Assembly (NCBI GenBank): GCA_018648325.1
Contig: JABGRK010000009.1
Span: forward strand, 46,312-110,311
Direction of reading: 5' to 3'
DNA from: Chloroflexota bacterium
GTDB taxonomy: Bacteria > Chloroflexota > Dehalococcoidia > JABGRK01
Length of the DNA: 64,000 nt
Below are positions 38,651 to 47,148 of this stretch, piece after piece; positions within the stretch are counted from its first letter, which is position 1, and each line of letters opens with the position of its first letter. The position numbers and the translations under genes are program-made. The notes beneath the pieces are model-generated. The model made no database searches and was not told the DNA's origin. It was given only the letters and a program-made list of their open reading frames with translations.

Positions 38651-38797
38651 ATTAGACCCATTCTCAATAGCATTTATGGGGTAACACTATTATTTTAACC
38701 CACAGACGCACTTATTGCCAATTAGTACAAGTTCTAGCTTGACTTATAATAGTATGAACAATAAAATTGAACCATAAGAGCATAAGGATGAATGCGT

Positions 38798-39025
38798 ATG
38801 CCAATATATGAGTATTACTGCCCCGAATGTAAAAGTAAATTCGAACTGCTGCGCTCTATGAGCAAAGCCGACGATGATGGCGACTGCCCCATATGCCAAA
38901 GCACGTCCAAGAGAGTACTGTCCCGCTTCAGCGCCTTCTCCAAGGGTATGAGCGGACTAACCACATCGCTGGACTCAGGCGGATGTAGTTCCTGCGCCTC
39001 CTCCAGTTGTGACACCTGTCAGTAA
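38798..39025 (+). CDS. FmdB-type zinc ribbon protein
   Basis: The 75-residue protein starts MPIYEYYC, the FmdB/CxxC_CxxC_SSSS signature, with C8-C11 and C30-C33 forming the zinc ribbon. A tail rich in Ser, Gly and Cys carries four more cysteines (CSSC, CDTC). The frame opens at 38792, but the ATG at 38798 gives the conserved start and AAGGA precedes it. The family was noted near formamidase genes but its role is unclear, possibly transcription-related. Its last 51 nt overlap, antisense, the end of the DUF1461 gene. Confidence 0.88.
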   Translation: MPIYEYYCPECKSKFELLRSMSKADDDGDCPICQSTSKRVLSRFSAFSKGMSGLTTSLDSGGCSSCASSSCDTCQ

Positions 39026-39685
39026 GCGTTTACGCCTCCACCGCAGATACCAGACAGACACGCCTCCTACTATTAGGCATTCCGCAATTGTAGCTATTAC
39101 AACGTAAATAGCCGCATCAAAGAAAAAATCTTCCGGATATAATTTTGTCATCATGTCAGAGGGCAGTCCCAACCATAAGTAATTGCTGAAGCTCACCTCA
39201 TGAAACCAGGTAAAAATTCCATCATAATTTACGGCAAGCGCAATTCCTGAAGCGGCGAAAATACCGAAGGCAAGTCCACTTCCCCAAATCAACCTCTTGG
39301 CAAGCAGCGGCCATAACTTTCTCTTACCTATTAAATACCCGAAAAATATGTAAAGGATGACATAGATCAGGGTTGCCTCCTGAATACGATAGCCAATCCT
39401 CACCAAATCTTTCACATCAGCTAGGTGACGGACTTCGCGATCTCTGAAGTAATCGGAAACTTCTAATTGCCCATTCGTATTGAAATAATCAATTACGCCT
39501 TGGTTTACCTCATGCAGTTCCGATATATCAAGGCCACTGGTAGTAATTACATCATATTTATTCCAACCATACTCGTAGAGCTGCGGCGTATTTATGGCAA
39601 TGCGCGCACTGCTGGTAACCAGCAACAAAGGGATGCAGATTATAAACAACACACTTGCCAAAAGCGATAATACTCGTGTCTTCAT
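38975..39685 (-). CDS. DUF1461 / TIGR01906 integral membrane protein
   Basis: From the ATG at 39685 the product has 236 residues with four hydrophobic segments (about 5-28, 100-122, 130-155, 190-212). A large extracytoplasmic loop of some 70 residues between the first two contains NQGVIDYFN, typical of the TIGR01906 family. Function is unknown. The TTG at 39703 would add six residues, but the ATG sits 7 nt after a -10 box. The short polar tail (TTGGGAGTTSA) is encoded opposite the end of the FmdB gene. Confidence 0.8.
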   Translation of the reverse strand: MKTRVLSLLASVLFIICIPLLLVTSSARIAINTPQLYEYGWNKYDVITTSGLDISELHEVNQGVIDYFNTNGQLEVSDYFRDREVRHLADVKDLVRIGYRIQEATLIYVILYIFFGYLIGKRKLWPLLAKRLIWGSGLAFGIFAASGIALAVNYDGIFTWFHEVSFSNYLWLGLPSDMMTKLYPEDFFFDAAIYVVIATIAECLIVGGVSVWYLRWRRKRLLTGVTTGGGAGTTSA

Positions 39686-39692
39686 CAACGCA

Positions 39693-39722
39693 ATGGTAGG
39701 CAAATATCAACAGGCTTGTCAA
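39693..39722 (-). promoter_or_regulatory. DUF1461 gene promoter (leaderless type)
   Basis: TTGACA, 18 nt, TACCAT on the minus strand, then 7 nt to the ATG at 39685. Its -35 hexamer is shared with the divergent mazG promoter. Confidence 0.55.
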
Positions 39723-39745
39723 GCAAGATGAGCTGACTATATACT
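39716..39745 (+). promoter_or_regulatory. mazG promoter (leaderless type)
   Basis: TTGTCA, 18 nt, TATACT, then 6 nt to the mazG ATG at 39752. No ribosome binding site fits between. Confidence 0.6.
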
Positions 39746-39751
39746 AGCCTT

Positions 39752-40537
39752 ATGCAAGAAAACTTAAGCGATTTTTATAACCTGGTAAATATAATAGCCA
39801 AGCTGCGCGCTCCCGACGGCTGCCCCTGGGACAGGGAACAAACTCACAGCTCCATCAAGCAGTACCTTATAGAAGAAGCCTACGAGGTCATTCAAACTAT
39901 CGATGAAAATAAGGTAGATAAGCTGTGCGAGGAACTGGGCGATTTACTTTTGCAAATACTGCTGCACACTGAGATGGCAAAAGAAGCGGGTGAATTCGAC
40001 ATAGGAGATGTTATACGTCGTATCTCTGAAAAAATGATACGCCGGCATCCTCACGTATTTGGTGATGCAAAAGCAGATAGTCCGGATGAAGTTGTAGCCA
40101 ACTGGGACGAAATAAAAAAACAGGAAAACAACGGAGAAACCTCTCTGCTAAACAGTGTTCCCAAAAACATACCTGCGCTGGCATACAGCTATGCCATCCA
40201 GAACCGCGCTGCCAGAACCGGGTTCGACTGGAAGAATTTTGACGGCATACTGGATAAGGTTATGGAGGAAATAGGCGAACTAAAAGATGCAAAGACTCAG
40301 CCTGAAAAGGTGCATGAGTTTGGCGATTTGATGTTTGTTTTGACCAACGTTGCCAGGTGGCTCAACATCGATCCTGAAATGGCACTCAAGCAGGCAAATG
40401 GGCGCTTTTTCAACCGCTTCAGTTATATGGAAAAGGTTTGCCAGCAAAAAAGCGTTTTGATGAACGAGCTAACGTTTGACCAGCAAAACCAGCTATGGGA
40501 AGAGGCCAAGAAAAAAGAACAAGAAGGTAAGATTTAA
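39752..40537 (+). CDS. mazG: Nucleoside triphosphate pyrophosphohydrolase MazG
   Basis: MazG hydrolyses (d)NTPs, including aberrant ones, to monophosphate and pyrophosphate. The 261-residue protein has the two MazG repeats: the first with LRAPDGCPWDREQTHSSI, EEAYEVI and EELGDLLLQILLHTEMA (Mg-binding glutamates), the second from about 150 with EEIGELKDA and HEFGDLMFVLTNVARW. Length is normal for the two-domain enzyme. It appears to be transcribed alone from a leaderless promoter facing DUF1461. Confidence 0.95.
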   Translation: MQENLSDFYNLVNIIAKLRAPDGCPWDREQTHSSIKQYLIEEAYEVIQTIDENKVDKLCEELGDLLLQILLHTEMAKEAGEFDIGDVIRRISEKMIRRHPHVFGDAKADSPDEVVANWDEIKKQENNGETSLLNSVPKNIPALAYSYAIQNRAARTGFDWKNFDGILDKVMEEIGELKDAKTQPEKVHEFGDLMFVLTNVARWLNIDPEMALKQANGRFFNRFSYMEKVCQQKSVLMNELTFDQQNQLWEEAKKKEQEGKI

Positions 40538-40602
40538 ATCAAGACCAATTAAATTAGTCACGCAAAAATTCGGTCAAACTTAGGATACTTGTTACTGTAC
40601 AA

Positions 40603-41073
40603 TCATGTCGAAGTTTCTTGGCCGCTCTGCTCATATTCACTAATTATGCGAAGCAAGTCATCTTCCTCAAAAGAACATTTATCGTGATAACCATCTTTGA
40701 AGGATTGCTGCCAATATTGCCTAGCTTCTTCCCAATAAGGTAAGTAAAGCCGCCTCATTATTTCAGTAAATTCGGTTATCACTACGCGCTCTTCGCTCTT
40801 TTTCGTTTCTGACAGGTCAAGCCAATTCAACATATGACCAAAGAAACCATATGTAATCACATGGTCAAGATGTATATCGTTGACAATTTTATCCTTGTTC
40901 TCGATTGATTCTTCGTTGGAGTGACACGAAGGTCTACAGTGGATGATTCGAAAATCAGAAACACGGTCAGTTCTCGCATCTTGAAGATACTCTAAGCATC
41001 CATCTTCCGGCTGTTCGATACTTGCCTTACAAGAATCACAAAACCATTGTGTCAGTGGTTGTAAGACTGGCAT
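40603..41073 (-). CDS. Unrecognised protein with N-terminal zinc-ribbon-like cysteines
   Basis: The 156-residue protein opens with WFCDSCKASIEQPEDG, in which C12 and C15 form a CXXC knuckle. C26 follows in GCLEYL, then FRIIHCRPSCH with a second Cys/His group near 45-51, so a small zinc-binding domain is likely. The remainder is acidic and helical, with the tryptophan/tyrosine-rich RLYLPYWEEARQYWQQSFKDGYHDKCSF segment. I do not know the family well enough to name a function. It lies alone between mazG (convergent) and tRNA-Pro, with no clear operon partner. Confidence 0.65.
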   Translation of the reverse strand: MPVLQPLTQWFCDSCKASIEQPEDGCLEYLQDARTDRVSDFRIIHCRPSCHSNEESIENKDKIVNDIHLDHVITYGFFGHMLNWLDLSETKKSEERVVITEFTEIMRRLYLPYWEEARQYWQQSFKDGYHDKCSFEEDDLLRIISEYEQSGQETST

Positions 41074-41177
41074 ATTATTCTCCTATCGCTAGATATTCCC
41101 CATATTCTACCATAACGCTACTGATGTAGTTACAAGCACATATGACGCAGGTAAATGTTAAGGAATAAGAGTAGAAA

Positions 41178-41255
<78 letters not shown>

Positions 41256-41291
41256 ATGGTAGTGTGTTTTAATTATAGTCAAAGCTACGGG

Positions 41292-42989
41292 CTAAAGCAA
41301 GCTGGCCGACACAAAATCAAGCAGATTAAGCTCCAATACCTCGTTGCCCTTCCATCGAGATATCCGCAGAGAATAAACAATGTCCAGATGAGAACTTGTT
41401 ATATCAGCACTCTGTCCCAGATTAAAGCCCACCGCATCCCAGATAGCACCGCCGCCAACGCTATCAGCCAGCTTGAATCTGACATGATCACCATTTGCCC
41501 CCATCTTTCTATAATCAAGCACACTCACGCCACGGCTTAAGAAAATCGGGGCCGGATTGGCCATACCAAACGGGGCAAGTAATTGAATAACGTTATGGGT
41601 ATTTCCATCAACTTCCGATAAGGTAATCTCTGCATCAATAGAAATATACGGAAACAATTCAAGACCCGACAACTGTTGATCGGCTATGTCCAGCAACCGG
41701 GACTTTAGCACATTGATATCTTTGGTAGCGATAGTAAAACCCGCCGCACGAGGGTGCCCGCCGTACTTACTAAAAAGATCAGCGCACTGAGTCAGCGCCG
41801 CAACCACATTGAATTCATCGATGCTGCGGGCACTACCAACACATTCATCTTCGATCTCTTGATAAACTATTGCAGGACGATAGAACTCATCACACAACCT
41901 GCCGGCAACAATACCTACAATCCCTGATGAATAATCAGGACCTCCTACCATCAACAAAGAATCGTCCATGCCGGAAATCATCAGTTTATCTATGGCATCC
42001 TCCAGAACTTCTCCGGTCAGCCTTTGCCTCTCCTTGTTGGTGGCTTCAAGTGCCTGCGCAATAACTACCGCATCTTTGGGCGAGTCAGTGTTTAGGAGGT
42101 TGTAGCTGCTCATAGCATGTTCCAGCCTGGCAGCGGCATTAATGCGCGGGGCCAGATAAAACGCTATTCCTTCCGAATCTATCTGTCCCCCGGCAAGTCC
42201 TCCCTTTTTTATAAGCTCCACAAAACCAGGCCTGCGAGTACTACTAAGTATTTGTAGTCCCCTCTTTACCAGATACCTGTTCTCATCAAGAAGCGGCACC
42301 AAATCGGCAACCGTTCCCAAGGCAACAAGGTCCAAGAACTGATCGGCCTCATCTATGTCCCTGCCATGTGACAAAAAAACAGCACAAAGCAGTTTATAAG
42401 CAACGCCCACGCCTGCCAGTTCGGCAAACGGGTAGTCCGAATCGTTACGTTTGGCATCAACAACCGCCACTGCCGCAGGAAGCACGTCCGGGACGGTGTG
42501 ATGATCTGTAATGACTATATCAAGCCCTTTGTTATTGGCATGTTCTACTTCGTCAATGGCAGTCACGCCACAATCAGCAGTTATCACCAAATCAGCACCA
42601 TCGTCGATCAAACGGTCCAGCGCATCATAATTTAATCCATACCCCTCTTCCACGCGATGGGGTATATAAGGAAATACGTGGGCGCCAAGAGAACCAAGCC
42701 CCTGAACCAGCAACACCGTTGAGGTAACGCCATCAGAATCAAAATCGCCATAAATGACTATCTTCTGCCCACGATCAATGGCCAAGTTGATACGCTCAAC
42801 AGCCCTGTCCATATCAGGAAGCGAAAACGGGTCATGACACAAGCTAGCACCTGCATCAAGAAATGATTGTGGATCGACCAAAGCATCGCGATTATAAAGT
42901 AGTTGCGCCAGCAGTGGCGGATAGTCCGACCATGCGTCCTTTTTATCGGCCGGTATACTGGGCATGATTTGCCAGCGTTTACGTTTCAC
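41292..42989 (-). CDS. recJ: Single-stranded-DNA-specific exonuclease RecJ
   Basis: RecJ is the 5'-3' ssDNA exonuclease of recombination and mismatch repair. From GTG at 42987-42989 (AAGG upstream) the product is 565 residues, begins MKRKRW and matches family length; the frame extends to 43019. It shows the DHH motifs YGDFDSDGV (GDFDSDG at 81-87), ADCG, ITDHH (DHH at 162-164) and GVGVAYKL, the DHHA1 motif GGHPRAAGFTI near 410, and a C-terminal OB-like domain. tRNA-Pro lies 37 nt downstream on the same strand. Confidence 0.95.
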   Translation of the reverse strand: MKRKRWQIMPSIPADKKDAWSDYPPLLAQLLYNRDALVDPQSFLDAGASLCHDPFSLPDMDRAVERINLAIDRGQKIVIYGDFDSDGVTSTVLLVQGLGSLGAHVFPYIPHRVEEGYGLNYDALDRLIDDGADLVITADCGVTAIDEVEHANNKGLDIVITDHHTVPDVLPAAVAVVDAKRNDSDYPFAELAGVGVAYKLLCAVFLSHGRDIDEADQFLDLVALGTVADLVPLLDENRYLVKRGLQILSSTRRPGFVELIKKGGLAGGQIDSEGIAFYLAPRINAAARLEHAMSSYNLLNTDSPKDAVVIAQALEATNKERQRLTGEVLEDAIDKLMISGMDDSLLMVGGPDYSSGIVGIVAGRLCDEFYRPAIVYQEIEDECVGSARSIDEFNVVAALTQCADLFSKYGGHPRAAGFTIATKDINVLKSRLLDIADQQLSGLELFPYISIDAEITLSEVDGNTHNVIQLLAPFGMANPAPIFLSRGVSVLDYRKMGANGDHVRFKLADSVGGGAIWDAVGFNLGQSADITSSHLDIVYSLRISRWKGNEVLELNLLDFVSASLL

Positions 42990-43128
42990 TAAGAAAAACC
43001 TTCTTGGCAGTAAAGCCAAACATGAGCTAATCGCTCAAATTAAACAAATAAAGAGATATTTATAGCGTTAGTATAGCATGCACAAATTGAAACCTGAAGA
43101 CCTCTGTTGCTTTAAAAAGAAGGGGGAT

Positions 43129-44682
43129 TTAATAACCGGTAACGTCCCTGATCACCAGCGGCAATGCAGGCAGCAAATCAGAAGCGATCATCCCGGCCTC
43201 ACCCAATTCCGATGCCACCGTTTCACCGGCCTGCCCATGCAGATAAACACCGCACACGGCTGCATCTGATACATCAAGCCCCTGTGCCAACAACCCGGCT
43301 ATGCACCCTGCCAACACATCACCGGTACCAGCCGACGCTAATCCAGAATTGGCCACAGCACTTAGTTTGACATTGCCATCGGGAGAGGCCACTAGGGTGT
43401 GTGCTCCCTTTAACACGACGACAACATTCCACTGCTTGGCATATTTGCGGGCTATTTCTATTCTATCGCTCTGTATTTGTTCAACCGTAAGTCCGGTCAA
43501 GCGCGACATCTCGCCGGGGTGCGGCGTAATTACCACGTCTCCATTCAGCTTTTGCCACCAGTTTTCTGTCTGTGACATGGTATTTAACCCGTCGGCATCA
43601 ATAACAAGCGGTATTTTAATACTAGATGACAACAACAAACCATCGATAAAACGAGCAACCGAATCATGCTGACCCAGTCCACAGCCCACAAGCAAGGCGT
43701 CGTACCCATCAAGCGCTTGATCGACAACGGCCGCAGCGTCTGCAGCAATGATTCCCTGTTCTGATTCGGGCAACGGGAGATAGGTAGTTTCGATTAGATT
43801 CGTAGTGAGCATCGGTTGCAAGCTCTTTGCTGTGGCCAGCGTTACAAGACCGGTGCCCGTACGCATCGCCGCTTCACAAGCCAGATAGGCAGCACCAACG
43901 TAGTTGATAGACCCGGCAACCGCCATCAGCCTACCGAATGTCCCCTTATTGGCATTTGTCGGCCTGTCCGGCAGAGCATCGGCAACCCCCCATGGAGTAA
44001 TGAGCTCGATTGTAACATCGTTATCCAAACCAGGTGTAATCCCGATATCAACTGAAAGAAGCTGCCCAAGATAGTCCCACGCAGGGAAAGTAAAAAAACC
44101 AACTTTGGGATAACCCAGTGTTATTGTTAGATCAACTGCAAGACATGCCGGATCGCAGTTTCCGCTATCAGCATCAAGGCCGGAGGGCAGATCCACCGCA
44201 ACAAGCGCAACACTCGGATTTTCTGTTGCGGCCCCGTCTACTCTATCAAATATCTGCTTGATATTTCCCTCTATAGGACGCGCCTTGCCCGTACCCAGAA
44301 TAGAATCGATTACAACGTCCGTATAAGATAAAACCTCATCCAGAACAGCGAGATTACTATCGGAAGTAGCTTGGGTGGTCGGGATATCCCTTTGCTCACA
44401 TAAAGCGAGATTAGGATCGCCTTGAGGCCTGTCGGCGCACAGGTAGATATCAACGCTTGCGCCCCAATCTTTGAGGTGTCTGGCAACAACCAGCCCATCT
44501 CCACCGTTATTGCCCGGCCCGATCAGTACCAGCACGTTCAGCCCAGCGATATCCTCTACATACCGCTTTACCTCCAACGCCACGGCAAGCCCGGCGTTTT
44601 CCATGAGCTGCTGCCACGGCACATCCGCGTCGGCACAGCGCTGCTCAATTGCCCGCATTTGCTCTACAGTGACAACCTTCAC
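43129..44682 (-). CDS. nnr: Bifunctional NAD(P)HX epimerase/dehydratase
   Basis: The 517-residue fusion repairs hydrated NAD(P)H. The N-terminal NnrE epimerase domain (about 1-215) has GPGNNGGDG at 55-63 and LPSGLDADSG near 155. The C-terminal NnrD dehydratase domain (about 225-515) has NKGTFGRLM, ITPHPGEMSRL and the ADP/ATP-binding AGTGDVLAGCIAGLLAQG. It overlaps the end of acpS by 4 nt, a common acpS-nnr arrangement. recJ follows on the same strand after about 140 nt with a possible TATACT promoter box between. Confidence 0.95.
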   Translation of the reverse strand: MKVVTVEQMRAIEQRCADADVPWQQLMENAGLAVALEVKRYVEDIAGLNVLVLIGPGNNGGDGLVVARHLKDWGASVDIYLCADRPQGDPNLALCEQRDIPTTQATSDSNLAVLDEVLSYTDVVIDSILGTGKARPIEGNIKQIFDRVDGAATENPSVALVAVDLPSGLDADSGNCDPACLAVDLTITLGYPKVGFFTFPAWDYLGQLLSVDIGITPGLDNDVTIELITPWGVADALPDRPTNANKGTFGRLMAVAGSINYVGAAYLACEAAMRTGTGLVTLATAKSLQPMLTTNLIETTYLPLPESEQGIIAADAAAVVDQALDGYDALLVGCGLGQHDSVARFIDGLLLSSSIKIPLVIDADGLNTMSQTENWWQKLNGDVVITPHPGEMSRLTGLTVEQIQSDRIEIARKYAKQWNVVVVLKGAHTLVASPDGNVKLSAVANSGLASAGTGDVLAGCIAGLLAQGLDVSDAAVCGVYLHGQAGETVASELGEAGMIASDLLPALPLVIRDVTGY

Positions 44683-45044
44683 CCTATAGCACCTACTACC
44701 GAGGCAACTGCATAGTCCTTGGAATGCGACAGGCTGATTGCCAGGTCGGTAAGGCCAAGTGCATTAAACCGCTCAATAGCTTTACCGTGCAGTTTGATTG
44801 AAGGTGCGCCGTCATCGCCGGAAACAACCTCCATATCCTTCCAGCCTATACCGCTGTTGTCCGGGCCAAGCGCTTTAACCACCGCTTCCTTGGCGGCAAA
44901 GCGGGAGGCAAGCTGATTTACGCGGCCTTCGCAGTAGGCAATCTCGGCATCGGTGTAGACGCGATGCAGGAAGCGTTCGCCATACTGGGCAATCGCCTCT
45001 TTGATACGGGCCAGTTCTATTATATCTACTCCAACACGATGCAT
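44679..45044 (-). CDS. acpS: Holo-[acyl-carrier-protein] synthase AcpS
   Basis: AcpS attaches 4'-phosphopantetheine to acyl carrier protein. From the ATG at 45044 the protein has 121 residues, begins MHRVGVDIIELARI with the Mg-binding aspartate, and has the second motif SRFAAKEAVVKALG with the conserved Glu and Lys. The frame continues to 45065, but this ATG gives the family N-terminus and follows a -10 box by 9 nt. It overlaps nnr by 4 nt. Confidence 0.95.
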   Translation of the reverse strand: MHRVGVDIIELARIKEAIAQYGERFLHRVYTDAEIAYCEGRVNQLASRFAAKEAVVKALGPDNSGIGWKDMEVVSGDDGAPSIKLHGKAIERFNALGLTDLAISLSHSKDYAVASVVGAIG

Positions 45045-45053
45045 AGTAACAGC

Positions 45054-45082
45054 ATAATAGAGCAAAAGACAAAAGAGTGCAA
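45054..45082 (-). promoter_or_regulatory. acpS-nnr promoter (near-leaderless)
   Basis: TTGCAC, 17 nt, TATTAT on the minus strand, then 9 nt to the acpS ATG at 45044; no ribosome binding site. Confidence 0.6.
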
Positions 45083-45111
45083 GGTGGAATAGAGCAAAAC
45101 AATATAACTAC

Positions 45112-45139
45112 TTGTCAAATATATCCTGATATATATAAT
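45112..45139 (+). promoter_or_regulatory. Promoter of the interrupted HNH gene (leaderless type)
   Basis: TTGTCA, 16 nt, TATAAT, then 6 nt to the ATG at 45146; no ribosome binding site fits. Confidence 0.6.
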
Positions 45140-45145
45140 GATCAC

Positions 45146-45661
45146 ATGGCGAGATCAAAATCCGATATTGCAAATAGTGCTATTAGAATATTTCTTCAAG
45201 ATGTTGGAAAGTTCTATGATGAAAAAAGAGGCTTCAAACCTTTTATCCCAAACAAATCCCAAAAAGAAGAATTACTTAATTATTTTAACTATCAATGCTG
45301 TTTTTGCGGAGACAATCTTACTGCAAAAACGCTTTCTCAAGATCATCTTGTACCCATGAATAAGACCCTCCTTGGTCTTCATTCATGGGGTAATGTAGTC
45401 CCTTGTTGTAAAGATTGCAACAATGAAAAACAGCAAAAATCTTGGGAAGATTTTATTAAAACTAAAGCCTCTGGGGGGATATTAAAGAATCGCGAAAAGA
45501 ATATTACAAACTTTGTTCATAGCAAAAAATACGATCCAAACTTGAATCTACATGATTATGCAGACAATCTTTAGCAAGATGTTGGAGCAGTTGCACAAAC
45601 ATTAATCGAATTAAGACTCAAACAAGCTAAGGAAAGAATCCAACAACTGCTTGATAAGTAG
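45146..45661 (+). pseudogene. HNH endonuclease gene with an in-frame TAG near its end
   Basis: From the ATG at 45146 the first open stretch has 142 residues ending ADNL at a TAG (45572-45574). The HNH domain is intact: CCFCG near residue 50, the DH of SQDHLVPMNK, the WGNVVPCCKDCNNEK segment. In the same frame, 28 more codons (QDVGAVAQTLIELRLKQAK...) run to a second TAG at 45659-45661 and read as an amphipathic helix that looks like the natural C-terminus. So the gene is probably broken by a nonsense mutation, or less likely read through. The truncated product may still be active. Base composition is more AT-rich than its neighbours, suggesting transfer. Confidence 0.7.
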
Positions 45662-45690
45662 TACCTCAAAAACCAAATGGGGTCATAAAA

Positions 45691-45822
45691 ATGAGCTTAT
45701 CGGTACTAGCCTACGTACCTGATAAAACATATATAGTCTTTGTAGAAACTGCGACAAATGTGTACAAAGCGTATTCATGGATATCAACAATGACTAACAT
45801 AAGGATGTGCATACGATGGTAA
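45691..45822 (+). CDS. Possible 43-residue ORF overlapping the next gene
   Basis: ATG at 45691 to TAA at 45820-45822. The product has no recognised domain and only a weak GGGG before the start. Its end overlaps the start of the 45816 gene by 7 nt, which would suit translational coupling, but it may be chance. Confidence 0.25.
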   Translation: MSLSVLAYVPDKTYIVFVETATNVYKAYSWISTMTNIRMCIRW

Positions 45823-46229
45823 AAGCAAAAATTGGCGACACATCGCACAAATCGGGGTTGGTGCTGCCTCAATCGCTGGAGGATAAAACCAACATATATC
45901 GTGGCAAATTAACACGCACCGAGTTCCTGGAGTTCTGCATCGACTGGATGGCTATAAACATAACCGATGCCCAGTATACAAAACACACGGGCAATTCAGA
46001 GCTCACGCAACTCAAAGCTGATGTCACTATGCACAACACCGCAATTGCACCTACGGAAAATGATAGCAACACATACGTAACCAGAGACGATTTTGCCGAG
46101 TTCAAGCATCACGTAAATGAATTGCAAAAGTCGTTGATAGAGTTTGTGCTGACATCTATGATGGATAACGGTTCGACAATCGAGCAGAACGGGATTGAGC
46201 AGGAAGTTAAAAAGCTACAGGAAGTGTAA
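45816..46229 (+). CDS. Unrecognised 137-residue protein, possibly ribbon-helix-helix plus coiled coil
   Basis: From ATG 45816 (AAGGA 10 nt upstream; GTG 45807 is possible) the product has 137 residues. Residues 14-45 (GLVLPQSLEDKTNIYRGKLTRTEFLEFCIDWM) resemble a ribbon-helix-helix DNA-binding fold: a strand with alternating hydrophobics, then two helices around a TRTEF turn. A polar linker follows, and a C-terminal helical region from about 90 (FAEFKHHVNELQKSLIEFV) could be a coiled coil. It sits after the damaged HNH gene in a more variable stretch. The RHH assignment is a guess from pattern. Confidence 0.55.
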   Translation: MVKAKIGDTSHKSGLVLPQSLEDKTNIYRGKLTRTEFLEFCIDWMAINITDAQYTKHTGNSELTQLKADVTMHNTAIAPTENDSNTYVTRDDFAEFKHHVNELQKSLIEFVLTSMMDNGSTIEQNGIEQEVKKLQEV

Positions 46230-46256
46230 CTTTTTGCCCCAGCGATTAAAGACTAT

Positions 46257-46724
46257 TTACCCTTTAATCACCATCTCGACGAACTCTTTGGGCATGCAGC
46301 TTTTGGCGCATATCTCTTCCACCGAATCACCTTCTTGATGGAACCTGAGTACAACAGCCTGCATAGTCTCACCTATCTCTACAATATGCCCATCCGGGTC
46401 GTAAAAACGTACCACTCGCTGGCCCCACGGTTGCTCGTTAAGCTCATGTACAAAATCAACATTTGCCGCTTTCAAACGATCGTAGTCACCTGTAACATCA
46501 TCGGTTTCAAAGTACAGCTCCATGTTGTTAGCTTTGTGTGCTATTTCGTGGTCATTACCACCAAGCAATGTCCTGTAATGCTCCTTAAGATGGATTGCAT
46601 GCGCCCCTTTAAACTGTACGTTTTCGCCAAAATCGTACTCCACCTCCTGCCTCAGCACCTCTTCATAGAACTTTCGCGATCTTGCGATATCATCCACAAC
46701 TATTAACGGACAGACAAACTTCAT
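46257..46724 (-). CDS. VOC (glyoxalase/bleomycin-resistance-like) domain protein
   Basis: The 155-residue protein has the paired beta-alpha-beta-beta-beta modules of the vicinal oxygen chelate fold: CPLIVVDDIARSRKFYEEVL at 5-24, METAL-type MELYFETDDVTGDYDRLKAANVDF in the middle and VVRFYDPDGHIVEIGE near 104-119, the last carrying the usual glutamate ligand. A helical tail of about 35 residues (FHQEGDSVEEICAKSCMPKEFVEMV) looks like a small HTH-like appendage. Substrate unknown. It converges on the 45816 gene. Confidence 0.85.
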   Translation of the reverse strand: MKFVCPLIVVDDIARSRKFYEEVLRQEVEYDFGENVQFKGAHAIHLKEHYRTLLGGNDHEIAHKANNMELYFETDDVTGDYDRLKAANVDFVHELNEQPWGQRVVRFYDPDGHIVEIGETMQAVVLRFHQEGDSVEEICAKSCMPKEFVEMVIKG

Positions 46725-46782
46725 TTATTATTCCCTTCTATATTTTGATTTTTTAATATTATGCACGGAGTAACGCCACCTA

Positions 46783-47010
46783 CTAGGCCTTTTCTCTTCT
46801 GAGAATCGCCATTTCACCCTGAGACTGCGGCAAATACTGTACAAGTTTCCAGCCATCCTCGCCCTGCTTGTTTAACCACATCTGTATCAAATCAAACTTG
46901 GTGTACTTGTCCTTGACCTGAAAAGAACCGCCAACGTTGCCCTTCTTGCGCTCTAGCTGGTCCTGGTCATAATGCGGCTGCCCTACCAGGTACTCCCATT
47001 TCTTGGCCAT
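46783..47010 (-). CDS. Small DUF4177-like protein
   Basis: The 75-residue protein has the pattern KKWEYLVGQ ... LNKQGEDGWKLVQYLPQ ... MAILRREK. This matches small one-domain proteins of the DUF4177 type, where a first strand with WEY is followed by a helix, a GW(E/K)LV turn and a final strand. Function is unknown for the family. It has its own short intergenic regions on both sides and an ATG start with a purine-rich stretch before it. Confidence 0.65.
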   Translation of the reverse strand: MAKKWEYLVGQPHYDQDQLERKKGNVGGSFQVKDKYTKFDLIQMWLNKQGEDGWKLVQYLPQSQGEMAILRREKA

Positions 47011-47079
47011 AGTATGTCTCCTACGTCTCGTGTTTTTAGGTTCCAGCTAAATATACTATATCCTTGTGCAAACGGACAG

Positions 47080-47109
47080 CAAAAAAGAGGATGCATTACG
47101 CACCCTCTT
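47080..47109 (-). terminator. Intrinsic terminator after the small lipoprotein gene
   Basis: A 10-bp stem (47100-47109 with 47085-47094, one G-U), a 5-nt loop and a U-run on the minus strand, 40 nt after the stop of the lipoprotein at 47149. Confidence 0.85.
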
Positions 47110-47148
47110 AAAGGCAAAAGGTTTATTTATATCCAAACCAGTTAAACG

